From Isotricha intestinalis (Eukaryota; Ciliophora; Litostomatea; Vestibuliferida; Isotrichidae): 64,000 bases of DNA. The notes below the pieces were generated by a model. It did not search any database. It was not told where the DNA came from and worked only from the letters and a program-made list of their open reading frames with translations. The stretch spans positions 1 to 64,000 of the forward strand of contig JAJJLU010003486.1 in NCBI GenBank assembly GCA_023807065.1, given 5' to 3'. The first letter of the stretch is position 1, and every line of letters starts with the position of its first letter. The position numbers and the translations under genes were made by a program. Of the stretch, positions 29,644 to 40,091 are shown one piece after another.

Positions 29644-30636
29644 ATGCTTAAAACTTTCAGTTCTTTAAGTAAAGAAAGAAAAAAATTAAATTTATTAAAT
29701 AATGAACAATCTTCGAATTATTTAAGTAAAATAAAAAGAAATGAAAGTTCTCTTTCAGAAAGGAAAAAAAATCCTTTTTTATTAAAAATGAAAGAAAGAA
29801 GAAAAAAAATGATGGAAATGATAAAAAATGATAATTTAAAAATAAAATTAAAAGAAATTCGAAGTTTTTCAAATTCAGTAAATTCTTTGAATTCAATTCA
29901 ATATATTTTACAAACAATAAATAATAATACAATAAAAATAAAACCAGAAATAAAAACAAGGAATAAATTCTTAAGTAAAAAGGAAAAAAATATAAAAACA
30001 GATAATTTATCTTATTCATATGATAAAATTCCAACTATAATAAATTTAAATAAAAAATTACTTAATAATGGAATTTTTAAAGAAAAATATGAAATTGGAT
30101 ATTCAAAATTAAATGAAAGAAACATTGAAAATTTTTTTGAGAAAAAGGAAAAAAATAATGAAAGAAAAAGTATTATATTAAATAAAATATTTGAGAAAAA
30201 GAAAAAAAATCCTTTATATTTTCCTAAAAAAACAGATTTAATAATAACAAATGAAAGAATAACATCAAAAAAATATAATTCAGTTAAAACAAAATATAAG
30301 GAACATATAAATAAAAAAATAAAAATTAATTCTTTAACTTTTGCAAATCAAATGACTGAAATTATTAATAATGATCTTAAGAAAAAATCTCAATCTTCAA
30401 TTCAAAATAATTATTATTTTATTAAGAAAAAAATTAAAGTTATGAATTTATTAAATAATCATTTTTTGAGTGATTCTGATTTAGATGAAATTGATATAAC
30501 AAGTGATAAACAATATTTTAGAATTCATGATGGTTTTCCTAAAAAATATCCTTCTTTTTTAAAAACGAAATTTAGAAGAAATACTCTTTTAAAATTTGGT
30601 TCTTATAAAGGATTTTTTTTTGGAATTCCAGTTTAA
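29644..30636 (+). CDS. Basic orphan protein
   Basis: 330 aa, very rich in Lys, Asn, Ser and Ile. The body looks disordered or helical with repeated patches of Lys/Arg (KMKERRKKMMEMIKN). The last 60 residues appear different and possibly ordered: an acidic segment (DSDLDEIDITSD), then FRIHDGFPKKYPSFLKTKF and a C-terminus FGSYKGFFFGIPV. No known family. The gap to the TLDc stop is only 54 bp. Confidence 0.62.
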   Translation: MLKTFSSLSKERKKLNLLNNEQSSNYLSKIKRNESSLSERKKNPFLLKMKERRKKMMEMIKNDNLKIKLKEIRSFSNSVNSLNSIQYILQTINNNTIKIKPEIKTRNKFLSKKEKNIKTDNLSYSYDKIPTIINLNKKLLNNGIFKEKYEIGYSKLNERNIENFFEKKEKNNERKSIILNKIFEKKKKNPLYFPKKTDLIITNERITSKKYNSVKTKYKEHINKKIKINSLTFANQMTEIINNDLKKKSQSSIQNNYYFIKKKIKVMNLLNNHFLSDSDLDEIDITSDKQYFRIHDGFPKKYPSFLKTKFRRNTLLKFGSYKGFFFGIPV

Positions 30637-30778
30637 TTTTATTTAACATTTAGAATTAATAAAACTATTTTTTTTTAAATTTAATTTTTATATATTTAAA
30701 TATTAATTAATTCTTAATATTTTTTATATAATTTTTAATTAAAATATTTTGGAATTTCATTTAAAATAATATAAATAA

Positions 30779-31129
30779 ATGAAATCACAAATAATATACT
30801 ACTTAACATTAATAATTCTTTTCAAATTTACATTTTCAATATATTGTTTAGATATTAAAAATAATTTAGCAAGTGTAAAAACATGTAAAAATGGAACATT
30901 AGAAGTTTCAGAATCTAATCAATCTTGTTGTTTTCAAGAGATATATTATAAAAATTCTAATTACAAATCTCAATCGTGTATTAATGTTATAAAAGATATT
31001 AATGAAATTCAAAAAAAAATTGATTATTTTAAAAGTTTAGATGAATCTATTAAAGATGTTAGTATTAATTGTTCTTCTTCTTTTTTAAAGTTTATTTCTT
31101 ATCTTACTTTTATTTTATTATTATTTTAA
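30779..31129 (+). CDS. Small secreted or GPI-anchored Cys protein
   Basis: 116 aa. The N-terminus (MKSQIIYYLTLIILFKFTFS) is a good signal peptide. The mature part has seven Cys (in IYC, KTC, SCC, QSC, INC contexts counted from the predicted cleavage region), which would be oxidised in the secretory pathway. The C-terminus is a hydrophobic tail (FLKFISYLTFILLLF) after a Ser-rich patch, the pattern of a GPI-attachment signal; a single membrane anchor is the alternative. N-glycosylation sequons (NGT, NQS, NCS) are present. Probably a surface or vacuolar protein. No family recognised. Confidence 0.7.
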   Translation: MKSQIIYYLTLIILFKFTFSIYCLDIKNNLASVKTCKNGTLEVSESNQSCCFQEIYYKNSNYKSQSCINVIKDINEIQKKIDYFKSLDESIKDVSINCSSSFLKFISYLTFILLLF

Positions 31130-31388
31130 AGTATTTAAAGTATTTTTTGAATGAATTTTAAACTTTTTTTTAATAAAAATAAGAGAATAAATTCAAAGAA
31201 AACAAAAGAATAATTAAGATGAAATTAGAAACAAAAAATAATTTTATGTAAAGATTATATTTAATTAATAAAATATATTCTCTGAAAATTACTAGAAAAG
31301 ATTATTCTTATTTTAATTTCATTTTTACTATTTTTTCTAAAAATATAATAAATGAAATTAATATAAAAAAATAAAAAATATTTCATAA

Positions 31389-32642
31389 ATGGATTATATA
31401 AATTTTAAAAATGAAAAAAGAAGAAAAAGAAATCCACTTAATTTAAAATATGAAAATCCAAATTATAGAAAAATCTCAAAAGAAAAAATCCAAAATTCAT
31501 TTTCATTTAAAAAAAAATTAAACATTACATTTAATCATACATTTTTCATTCCAAAAAGAGGAAAAAAAATAGAAATCCAAAAAACACAAATAATAAGACA
31601 GAATTTATTAAAGCATAACAACACTCCTAACAAATATAATAAATATATAATAAATGGATTTATTTTTGATGGTAAATCAAATTATATTTCAAAGTTTAAA
31701 GACTTATTATTTTGGAATGATGAAATAGAATGTTTTAAAAAATTTTACTCAAAAAAAGAATCGAAATTAATAATAAAAAAATTTATAAATTTCTATAATA
31801 AAGTATATAATTTTTTAAATATATATCCTATTTTTTTTCGTATTGGAGATTGTAAAGATGTAATGATAGGGAATTATAGAAGAAAATATAGATATCAAAA
31901 TGAAATAAAAGAATTAAAGAATGAAAAGAAAAAAATACCAGATAAAAAAAAAGAAAATAATTTTTTATTTTTAAAAGATATTCTTATGGAAGATAATAAT
32001 CATGAAAAAAAAATTTCTCAATCTTTTAATTTATCTAATTTTTCTCCTAATGAATTATTAAATCAAAATAATCATTTTGATGATATTTTTAATAATAGAA
32101 TGTTAAAAAAATTAAATACTAGAAATATTTATAATAAAAATAATATTTTATCAAATTCTTTTGATACTATTAAATCTATTGTTAGAAATTTATCAAAAAA
32201 TAAAAATAATAAAAATAAAGATATCGATAGTAAATTATTTAAAATTAAAATTAAAAATGTTGATTATATTAAAAGAAGTATTTTAAAAAAGAAAAATTTA
32301 AAAATTAGAAATATAATAAATAATAATTTTAATAATAATACAATAAAATTAATAGAGAAGAAAAAAATAACTAATAATAATTCAAAAAATGTTTTAAAAT
32401 CAATTTCAGGAAATAATTCATATAAAAAATTACCTTATTTAACAAATGGAAATTCAAGAAGAATTTTAAAAAATAAAATTGATAATTATATTCAATTAAA
32501 TAACAATTTTTTTACTTTAAATAAAGAAGAACCAAATAAATTTAAATATTATTCATCAAGAGTTTCTCCATTAGGAACAAATAAGAATATAAGATTTTTT
32601 CAAATAAAAAAAACAAATATTAAAAAAATTAATATTATATAA
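31389..32642 (+). CDS. Basic orphan with a possible folded core
   Basis: 417 aa, Lys/Asn-rich. Residues about 85-175 look ordered, with aromatic residues: GFIFDGKSNYISKFKDLLFW, ECFKKFYSKKESKLIIKKF, and IYPIFFRIGDCKDVMIGNYR. The remainder is low complexity with several Lys-rich nuclear-targeting-like patches. The core may be a conserved protist module, but I cannot name it. The ATG follows an A-rich leader. Confidence 0.62.
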   Translation: MDYINFKNEKRRKRNPLNLKYENPNYRKISKEKIQNSFSFKKKLNITFNHTFFIPKRGKKIEIQKTQIIRQNLLKHNNTPNKYNKYIINGFIFDGKSNYISKFKDLLFWNDEIECFKKFYSKKESKLIIKKFINFYNKVYNFLNIYPIFFRIGDCKDVMIGNYRRKYRYQNEIKELKNEKKKIPDKKKENNFLFLKDILMEDNNHEKKISQSFNLSNFSPNELLNQNNHFDDIFNNRMLKKLNTRNIYNKNNILSNSFDTIKSIVRNLSKNKNNKNKDIDSKLFKIKIKNVDYIKRSILKKKNLKIRNIINNNFNNNTIKLIEKKKITNNNSKNVLKSISGNNSYKKLPYLTNGNSRRILKNKIDNYIQLNNNFFTLNKEEPNKFKYYSSRVSPLGTNKNIRFFQIKKTNIKKINII

Positions 32643-32732
32643 ATAAAGAAAAGTAAGTAATATAAAACAATATTAATTTTTTTTATAAATAAAAATACAA
32701 ATAAAAAAATATTTAATTTAAATAAAAAATTT

Positions 32733-33656
32733 ATGGAAAATTATAAAGGATATTACGTAAATAATAGAATAAATAATAAACCAAAATTTTATGAAGGAGG
32801 AGCTCACTTTAAATATTCAGATTTATATAAAATTTTAAAATCTTTTCAACAAATAAAAGAAGAAGAAAAAAACAATGAAAAAAAAAATAATATTAACGAA
32901 AAAAATGATAGTAACAATAAAAGTAGAAATATAAAACCAGTTTTTCAATCTTTTACTCAGAAAATTCCAGAAAATAAAAGTGAAAATGGAATTTTATCAT
33001 TTTCAAAAAGTAAAAATTTTAGTAATTTAACTAATGAAACTATTCAAATTTCTTTTAATTCAAATAAAATAAAAAAATCTAAACAACAAATTCATTTTAA
33101 TAGTAATTCTAGTTTAGGGAAAAATATTAATAACAATGAAATTAATAAAAATTATATGAATAATAAAAGTAATAATATTATTAATATAATAAATAATTTG
33201 CCTCATATTAATTTTAAAAAAATCCTTAAAGAAACAAATAATCCAATTCAATTATTAAGTATTGGAAAAAATAATGTTAAAAGTAGAAATTTAAATTTTA
33301 GTAAATTAAATACCATTAATAATATAAATTGTAATTCTTTAAGAGAAAATACTTTTGCTAAAAAGTACATAAATCCTTTTAATAAAATTACACATTTTAG
33401 AATTGTTTCCCCTAAAAATAATTCTTTATCTAGTAGAAATAAAATTAATTCTAAATCAATTTCTTTAAATAAAAATTATTTATCGGAAATTAATATAAAT
33501 AAAATTAATAATAATAATGTTATTAAGAGTTATAGACATAAAAAAACAATCAGTAATAATGAAAAACCTAAATTATTAATAACAAACAATAAAAATATTT
33601 TTGATAAACCTCAATCAAAAAATGTTAGAATAAAATCCCAAAAAATCAATAAATAA
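32733..33656 (+). CDS. YEGGAHF-motif protein 1, otherwise low complexity
   Basis: 307 aa. The first 40 residues are distinctive: YKGYYVNNR, then KFYEGGAHFKYSDLYKIL. The same arrangement opens the gene at 62987 in this window (YKGLFYN, then QFYEGGAHFSYIELYEEL). The rest is Asn/Lys/Ser-rich without domains. I infer a small protein family defined by a short N-terminal motif, probably a docking peptide or small helical hook. Function unknown. Confidence 0.65.
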   Translation: MENYKGYYVNNRINNKPKFYEGGAHFKYSDLYKILKSFQQIKEEEKNNEKKNNINEKNDSNNKSRNIKPVFQSFTQKIPENKSENGILSFSKSKNFSNLTNETIQISFNSNKIKKSKQQIHFNSNSSLGKNINNNEINKNYMNNKSNNIINIINNLPHINFKKILKETNNPIQLLSIGKNNVKSRNLNFSKLNTINNINCNSLRENTFAKKYINPFNKITHFRIVSPKNNSLSSRNKINSKSISLNKNYLSEININKINNNNVIKSYRHKKTISNNEKPKLLITNNKNIFDKPQSKNVRIKSQKINK

Positions 33657-33796
33657 AATAAAAAGAAAGAATTATATTTTTTAATACTCAAAATTTTTTT
33701 CTTTTTTATATTTTTTGTTTATTTTATTTAAATTTCTATGTTAAATAAAGATTAATTTCTTTATTTATTAATATATTTGAATTTATATTAATAATT

Positions 33797-35422
33797 ATGA
33801 AAAATGAAAATTTAGGAAAAGAAAATAAAGTAAAATTTCCTGTTAATAATACAACACTTCCAATGATTAATATTAGAAATAAAGTAAATGAAATTCAAAT
33901 GAATAATAAATTAAAAAATAAAAATAATTTAATTAAATCAAATTCATTTTGTGGAAATTCAAAACCAATTTATGATAATTTTTTAAGAGATAAAGAAACT
34001 TTATATGAAAAAAATTTACAATTAAGAAGTGAATTATTTCAAGTAAGAAAAGAATTATTTAAAATAAAAAGTGAAAATAAAAAGAAAGAAAATTTAATAA
34101 ATAAAAAGGAAAATATAATAAATTCTACTTTTGAAATAAACGAAGATCAATATAATATAATCATTGAAGAATCTAAAATGGAAAATAATAATGATAATGA
34201 TAATGAAAATAATAATAAATGTTTACATTTAAAATTAATAAATAAATTAAAGAAACAATATAATGAATTAAAAAAAGAATTTGAAAATAAAGATAAAGAT
34301 ATTTATTTATTAAAACAAAATATAAAAAATTCAAGATTAAATGAATTAATAATTGAAAATTCAATAATTTTAAAAGAATTAAACAAATTGAATAATTTAT
34401 ATAATCATCAAATTGAAGAAAATAATAATTTAAATTTAAAAAAGAATACAATAAAAGAAATAGAAATAAATATATCAAAACAACATTATATAATATTAAA
34501 TTTACAGAAAAATATAAATCAATCAAATGAAGAAAATTCAAATTTAAAAAAAGAAAACACAACATTAAAAAGTGAATATAAACAAAAATTAAACAAATAT
34601 AAAGAAAACAATGAAAGAATAAATAAAATTGAAGAAGAAATAAGAAATATAATTTTAGAAAATGAAATATTAAAAGAGAAAAATAATATATTAAAAAATC
34701 AAATAAATAATTTAAATATAGAAAATAATAAAGAAAAAATAACAAGTAATAAATCAATTTCAAGTATAAATGGAGTTAAAAATGCTCAAATAACTGAAAT
34801 AACATATATATTAATTAAAAATTTTGAAGCTAAAAAAATAAGAAAAGAAGAAGCTTTAGATAAAATATTTAAAAGTGTTATTGATAATTTATATGGTGAA
34901 AGTCAAGTTGAAAAATCTGGTTTAGTTGAAAATTTTACTGATAAAATTTGTGATTTAATTAATTGTAATAATAATGAAATTGATAGAAATAAAATTTATT
35001 ATTTAATTGAGTCTTTATTAACTACTTCTAATAATGAATTAAAAAAATTTATGGAAAATTTTCTTCAATTATTTGATAATATTAAATTTTATAATCAGAA
35101 TGATGATATTTTATTTACTCAAAAAATAAAAAATCAATTAAATAATTATAAAAGTTATTTAAATCAAAATTATAAAAAAGAGTTTATTTCCTTTTTTTCT
35201 TTTAGGATTTTATTAAATAAACAAAAAATTATTTTAGATGATGATACTGTTGAATATTTAATTTATAGAATGAAAAAAGATTGTAAAAATAATAATAATA
35301 ATTCAATGTTTGATTTATGTTTTAAAACTTTAATAGATATATTAAATAATGAAAATGAAATAGAAGGAAATAAAGAAAAAAATATAATTAATGAAGAAAA
35401 AAATGAAAATTCAAATGAATGA
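33797..35422 (+). CDS. Coiled-coil protein with ordered C-terminal domain
   Basis: 541 aa. Residues about 75-320 form a long Asn/Lys/Glu-rich coiled coil. After a short Ser linker, residues about 325-510 look globular and helical (AQITEITYILIKNFEAKKI, ALDKIFKSVIDNLYG, FISFFSFRILLNKQKIILDD), followed by an acidic Asn/Glu tail. It may be a centrosomal, basal-body or cortical scaffold, but this is only analogy. The stop codon is TGA, one of two TGA-ended genes in the window. Confidence 0.7.
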   Translation: MKNENLGKENKVKFPVNNTTLPMINIRNKVNEIQMNNKLKNKNNLIKSNSFCGNSKPIYDNFLRDKETLYEKNLQLRSELFQVRKELFKIKSENKKKENLINKKENIINSTFEINEDQYNIIIEESKMENNNDNDNENNNKCLHLKLINKLKKQYNELKKEFENKDKDIYLLKQNIKNSRLNELIIENSIILKELNKLNNLYNHQIEENNNLNLKKNTIKEIEINISKQHYIILNLQKNINQSNEENSNLKKENTTLKSEYKQKLNKYKENNERINKIEEEIRNIILENEILKEKNNILKNQINNLNIENNKEKITSNKSISSINGVKNAQITEITYILIKNFEAKKIRKEEALDKIFKSVIDNLYGESQVEKSGLVENFTDKICDLINCNNNEIDRNKIYYLIESLLTTSNNELKKFMENFLQLFDNIKFYNQNDDILFTQKIKNQLNNYKSYLNQNYKKEFISFFSFRILLNKQKIILDDDTVEYLIYRMKKDCKNNNNNSMFDLCFKTLIDILNNENEIEGNKEKNIINEEKNENSNE

Positions 35423-35577
35423 AAAAATAAATGAATATAAATAAATAAAATAAATTTTATAAACTTATATATATTAAAAAAGAGAAAATTTAAAAATTTA
35501 TTTATTAAAATCACAATATATAAAAAAGAAAAATAATCAAACAGTGAAAGTATTAATAATAATTAAATATATTTTTC

Positions 35578-37152
35578 TTAAGCAACATCTTTCATATTTC
35601 CATATCTTTTATAAAATGCAGCTTCGTTTTGAGGATTAATTTTAATTCCTTCATATTCATTCCATATTTTATAAAATTGTTCAAATTGAACTTTTGAATT
35701 TTCATTATATAAATTTTTAATGTTTTTATATTTATTAGGATCTTTAAAAATATGTTGCATTTGATAAGAATTTAAATATCCTAAATTTTTATTATCATAT
35801 TTTTTAAATTCATTTAAAATTCTTTGTTTTTGAATAAATTTTATACTTTCAATAACAGTAGCAAAAAATTTATTAGAATTAACCATTTGTTTTCTTATTT
35901 TATCTTCACCTTCATTTTCTTTAAATTTATTTAATTCTTCTTTAAATTCTTCACTTACAAAATTTTGATTTTTAGTAAAATTAATAATCTTTTCTAATTT
36001 CATATATTTTCTCCCATTAAGCATTCCACTTTCATTATTATAATCTTCTTCATCATTTTTATTTATTTCACTCATAATATTTCTAATATCATTAAGAGAT
36101 AAATGTTTAATGAATAAATTTCTTAAATCATCAACAACTACTTTATTATTATTTAAAATAAAAATAATTTTATGAATATCAGGATTAAAATTAGAAGGAA
36201 TAGTCTGTTGAGTAGGATCAGAATCTTGAATTAAATTTAATAAACTTAAAGCTTGGAAAGAATTTAATCTTTTATGAAAATCTCTATTTAAAAGTCCCAT
36301 ACATAATTCTTTAATTTTTGGGTTTTTAAATCCAGAAAAATCAATTTCTTTAAATAAAACTTGTTCTTTTATCGAATTTAAATTAGAAGTAAAAGGTTGT
36401 AAACCAATAATCATATTATATAAAACAATACCAGTACTCCACATATCAACTTTATTATTATAAGGAATTTCATTAAAAATTTCAGGAGCAGCATATTGTG
36501 GAGTTCCTAACTGTTGAGTCATTTCTTCATCATTTCTAATATATGTTGCAAAACCAAAATCTATTAATTTTATTTTATTTCTTCCATTCTCATTATACAT
36601 TAAAAAATTTTCTGGTTTAATATCTCTATGAACTATACTCATTTCATCATGTAAATAATGTATTGCTTGAAGTATTTGATTTAATATATCTAAAGCTTCA
36701 TTTTCATTTAATTTTCTATTTGTTGAATGTATTATATGATCAAATAAATCTCCTCCTTCTATTAATTGTAAAACAAAATGAATTGCTGAATTATCTTCAT
36801 ATATTTCTTCACATTTAATTACATTTTCATGATTTAATTCTAATGTTATATCTATTTCTCTTTTGAAACATTCATTTTGTTCAACATCTGCTTTCCATAC
36901 TGTTTTAATTGCATATTTCTCATTTTTCATATTGTATCCTATTCTTACTATTCCTGTGGCACCTTTACCTAAGAAAGTATCTGTTATTGTTAAATATTTG
37001 TTTATGTCATCAAATTTGGTTTTTTGACTTAAACGATTTATTATTTTTGGAGTTTCTGTTAATGACGTTGGATATGAATTCTGATGGTCTTCTATTTGAT
37101 TTTCTAATCTTTGGGAAGTGTTTCTTGCTTTTGTACTAGAACATATACCCAT
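35578..37152 (-). CDS. Calcium-dependent protein kinase-like (CDPK) with degenerate EF-hands
   Basis: 524 aa. MGICSS at the N-terminus fits N-myristoylation at Gly2 with palmitoylation at Cys4, so membrane attachment is likely. Kinase domain about 54-309: GKGATGIVRIG, catalytic Lys83 (YAIK), HRDIKPEN (D177), DFG (D198), APE, GTPQYAAPE. Downstream (about 330-510) is a calmodulin-like region with EF-hand-type helices, but the loops are poor: for example YDNKNLGYLNSYQ has Gln instead of Glu at the last position. The kinase is probably active but weakly or not Ca2+-regulated. CDPKs occur in ciliates, apicomplexans and plants. Confidence 0.88.
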   Translation of the reverse strand: MGICSSTKARNTSQRLENQIEDHQNSYPTSLTETPKIINRLSQKTKFDDINKYLTITDTFLGKGATGIVRIGYNMKNEKYAIKTVWKADVEQNECFKREIDITLELNHENVIKCEEIYEDNSAIHFVLQLIEGGDLFDHIIHSTNRKLNENEALDILNQILQAIHYLHDEMSIVHRDIKPENFLMYNENGRNKIKLIDFGFATYIRNDEEMTQQLGTPQYAAPEIFNEIPYNNKVDMWSTGIVLYNMIIGLQPFTSNLNSIKEQVLFKEIDFSGFKNPKIKELCMGLLNRDFHKRLNSFQALSLLNLIQDSDPTQQTIPSNFNPDIHKIIFILNNNKVVVDDLRNLFIKHLSLNDIRNIMSEINKNDEEDYNNESGMLNGRKYMKLEKIINFTKNQNFVSEEFKEELNKFKENEGEDKIRKQMVNSNKFFATVIESIKFIQKQRILNEFKKYDNKNLGYLNSYQMQHIFKDPNKYKNIKNLYNENSKVQFEQFYKIWNEYEGIKINPQNEAAFYKRYGNMKDVA

Positions 37153-37377
37153 TGTTTTTTTTAATTTTTTTTTTATTTTTTTTTTATTTTTTTTTAATTT
37201 TTTTTTTATTTATTTATATTTATTTTTATTAAAGTTTTTTTTTACTTTTTTTCGGTTTATAATTAAGGTATTTATAGTTATTTATTATTAACTTATTCTA
37301 ATCTACAAATTGCTAATTTAACAAATTTCCTAATATTTTTTTGTAAGCTCGTTAAAATATTTGCAAAATTATGTTAA

Positions 37378-37818
37378 TTAATTATTTATAAGATTATGAT
37401 TATTTTCTATGAATAATATCATAATATCAATAATTTTTTTTTGCAAATTTAAAGCATTTAAATCATCATTTTTATCTCCTGAAGGATTATTAGTAATAAT
37501 TAATAATTCCATTAAACACTCATATAATTTATAATAATCATTCAAGGAAATATTTTCTAATTTGACAGAATCATTTTCCAATAAATAATCTATTTTATTA
37601 TTAATATTAATTAATTTAGATTTTATATACAATTGCTCTTCTTTTTTAACAGGACAATAAATTTCATTTATATTATTATTTGTTAAATTAGATTTTAAAG
37701 TACTTGGACTATCTAATAAACTTTCTTTTAAAACTGAATATGAAATATCTTCTTCAGTTGAATCACTTCTTGCTACCGTTGGGAATACAAATGTTTGTTC
37801 GGGAAATTCTTTTTTCAT
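37378..37818 (-). CDS. Small orphan protein, helical C-terminus
   Basis: 146 aa. Residues about 1-45 are Ser/Thr/acidic and look unstructured. Residues about 60-146 are helical, with alternating Leu/Ile (INNKIDYLLENDSVKLENIS, YYKLYECLMELLIITNN). No membrane helix or catalytic motif. Gene 84 bp from the divergent THUMP gene. Unknown. Confidence 0.55.
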   Translation of the reverse strand: MKKEFPEQTFVFPTVARSDSTEEDISYSVLKESLLDSPSTLKSNLTNNNINEIYCPVKKEEQLYIKSKLININNKIDYLLENDSVKLENISLNDYYKLYECLMELLIITNNPSGDKNDDLNALNLQKKIIDIMILFIENNHNLINN

Positions 37819-37902
37819 TTTTTATTCACTTTTATTTTTATTCAATTGATTTTTTTGGTTTTATGAAAATTATTATTAATTTAAATAAATAAATAAAATT
37901 AA

Positions 37903-38826
37903 ATGGATAAAAAAGAAAAGAAAAAAACAAAAAATAAGACTCAGAAAAAATTAGAAGAATTAAAAGAAACAATGACTGGATTTTTAATATTTACAGATAA
38001 AAATAAGGAGAAAAACTCAATAAAAGATGCATATAATATTTTAAATGAAGTAATAGAAGAATTATATCCTAATTTATTTAAAGAAGAAAAAAAAAATGAG
38101 GAAGAAAAAACAAATATTGATAAATTAGATTCAGAATTAAATAAAATAAAAAACTCTAAAAAATTTTTTTATAATTTCGATACTCATTGTAAAGGAGTTG
38201 TTTTTATTAAAGTAGATAAAGAATATAAAAATATAATTTATCCTAAAGAATGTATTATTCATATTTTTAATAAAATTAAAGAAGATAAAGAATCTATTTC
38301 TAAATTTATTACTAAATTTTTACCTATTGAAATTGCTATGCAAGCAAAAATTGAAATGTTTAAAGAAAAGGGAAAAGAAATTATTGTAAATTTTTTTAAT
38401 AATATAAATAGTGAAAAAAAAAAATCTTGGAAAATTGAATTTAGATGCAGAAATAATAATTCTATTTATAAAAATGATTATTTAAATTTTATTTTTGGAT
38501 TAATTGATAAAGATAAATTTTATGTCGATTATAAAAAACCTGATTATACTATTTTAATTGAAATCACTAATAATTTACTTTGTCTTTCAATTTTGGAAAA
38601 ATATTCTGAATATAAAAATTATAATATTCAAAGCTTAAGTAAAAGTGAAGAAGAATTAAATAAAGAAAGAGAAAAATTAATTAAAATTCAACAAGCAAAA
38701 TTAAAAGAGAAAGAAATAAAAAAAATAAATGAAAAAGATAAAAAAGAAGAAGAAAAAAAAGAAGAAAAAGAAAAAGAAAAAGAAGAAGAAGAAGAAGAAA
38801 AAGAAGAAGAAATAGATTTAATCTAA
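37903..38826 (+). CDS. THUMPD1: THUMP-domain protein, Tan1/THUMPD1-like (tRNA acetylation adaptor)
   Basis: 307 aa. After a Lys-rich start comes GFLIFTDKNKEKNSIKDAY, the N-terminal ferredoxin-like part, then the THUMP core about 95-220 (GVVFIKVDKEYKNIIYPKEC, FITKFLPIEIAMQAK, WKIEFRCRNNNSIYKNDYL, VDYKKPDYTILIEITNNLLC). This order and spacing match Tan1/THUMPD1, which presents tRNA to the Kre33/NAT10 acetyltransferase for N4-acetylcytidine at position 12 of tRNA-Ser and tRNA-Leu. The C-terminal 70 residues are a Glu/Lys run absent from the yeast protein. No methyltransferase domain is attached, which excludes Trm11/THUMPD2/3. Likely nuclear. Confidence 0.85.
   Translation: MDKKEKKKTKNKTQKKLEELKETMTGFLIFTDKNKEKNSIKDAYNILNEVIEELYPNLFKEEKKNEEEKTNIDKLDSELNKIKNSKKFFYNFDTHCKGVVFIKVDKEYKNIIYPKECIIHIFNKIKEDKESISKFITKFLPIEIAMQAKIEMFKEKGKEIIVNFFNNINSEKKKSWKIEFRCRNNNSIYKNDYLNFIFGLIDKDKFYVDYKKPDYTILIEITNNLLCLSILEKYSEYKNYNIQSLSKSEEELNKEREKLIKIQQAKLKEKEIKKINEKDKKEEEKKEEKEKEKEEEEEEKEEEIDLI
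38740..38812 (+). repeat. 73-nt homopurine tract (GAA/AAG repeats) inside the THUMP gene
   Basis: An uninterrupted A/G run coding for Lys/Glu at the end of the protein. Simple-sequence expansion. Confidence 0.8.
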
Positions 38827-39053
38827 TATAATCTATTCATTACTCATTAAAATATATATTAATTTATAAACTATTATAAATAAATAATATTATTTTTACC
38901 AATAATTAAAATAATACTAACCATTAATTTGAACAAAAATTAATATAAATTGTAATAATCAAAAGTTTACTATTTCTAAAATAAATTTCTATATATCATA
39001 TAAAATATATATATAAAAAAGGAAAAAAAGGAAATTTTTATAAAATAAATTTT

Positions 39054-40091
39054 TCATTCCTTTTTCATATTAGAATCAATAATATTTTTCCTTTGATTAA
39101 ATTCTTTTAAAATTTCAATTTCCAAAAAACTTACATTATTATTATTATTACTTAAACTACATTCATCATTAAATAAATCACAAATATTACATTCATCCCA
39201 ATGATAATTAACCCAAGGATGATTTTTAATTTCATTAATCGTTAATCTTTCTTTTGGATCAAAGCAAATCATTCTTTCAAATAAATCTTTAAAATTATTA
39301 GAAATTATTTCATTATTATTATTTACACTTTTCCAAAAATCTTCATATTGTTCTTTAATAATAAATTTATATCTAAAATCAGTAAAAGTTGCATTTTTAA
39401 AAGGTAAAAATCCAAAAATTAAAGAAAATAAAATAATGCCTAGAGAAAAAATATCATTTTTAATTCCATCATAACCTTTTGTTGCAGCAATTAAAACTTC
39501 AGGTGAAACATAAGAATAAGTTCCATTACTTTCATAAATTAAACCATCGTTAATATTTTTAGAAAAACCGAAATCAATTAATTTAATATTAAAATCCTTA
39601 TCTAATAATATATTTTCTAATTTTATATCACCATGAGAAATTCCATTCTTATGACATGATTCAATAGAATTTAATAAATCAATAAAAATTTTTTTGGAAA
39701 TTTCTTCTTTAAATCCTTTATTTGGATAAAAAATATAATTATATAATTCTCCATTTGGTAAATATTCAAAAATTGAAAATTTAACTTCATCTGAAAAAAA
39801 ATGAGAAGTAACATCTAAACTTTCTAAAGAACCTCCTCTTTCTAAAATTCCATCTCCGTAATTTATTAATTTTACGATATTTTTATTTTGTTCAATTAAT
39901 TTTAAATTTTTAGTTTCAATTTCATACGATTTTTCATTTAAGTATAATTTTATTGCATATTCATATGTATTTTGGTCTTTTATATTTAATGCTAAGTATA
40001 CAAAGGATGAGACTCCTTCTCCTATTTCTTTTATTATGTAATATTCTTCATCTTTATCATGTAATATTGCAGCGTATTCTTCAAAATCCAT
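39054..40091 (-). CDS. Protein kinase, CAMK-like, non-RD type
   Basis: 345 aa, essentially a bare kinase domain (about 17-290) with a 55-residue tail. Glycine loop GEGVSSFVYLA, catalytic Lys48 (YAIKLY), HGDIKLEN in place of HRD (D155 kept, Arg replaced by Gly), DFG (D173), SPEV for APE. The missing Arg makes it a non-RD kinase, so it probably does not need activation-loop phosphorylation. An Asn run lies near residue 310. It is divergent from the PP2C gene across 385 bp, and both may act on overlapping substrates (speculative). Confidence 0.88.
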   Translation of the reverse strand: MDFEEYAAILHDKDEEYYIIKEIGEGVSSFVYLALNIKDQNTYEYAIKLYLNEKSYEIETKNLKLIEQNKNIVKLINYGDGILERGGSLESLDVTSHFFSDEVKFSIFEYLPNGELYNYIFYPNKGFKEEISKKIFIDLLNSIESCHKNGISHGDIKLENILLDKDFNIKLIDFGFSKNINDGLIYESNGTYSYVSPEVLIAATKGYDGIKNDIFSLGIILFSLIFGFLPFKNATFTDFRYKFIIKEQYEDFWKSVNNNNEIISNNFKDLFERMICFDPKERLTINEIKNHPWVNYHWDECNICDLFNDECSLSNNNNNVSFLEIEILKEFNQRKNIIDSNMKKE

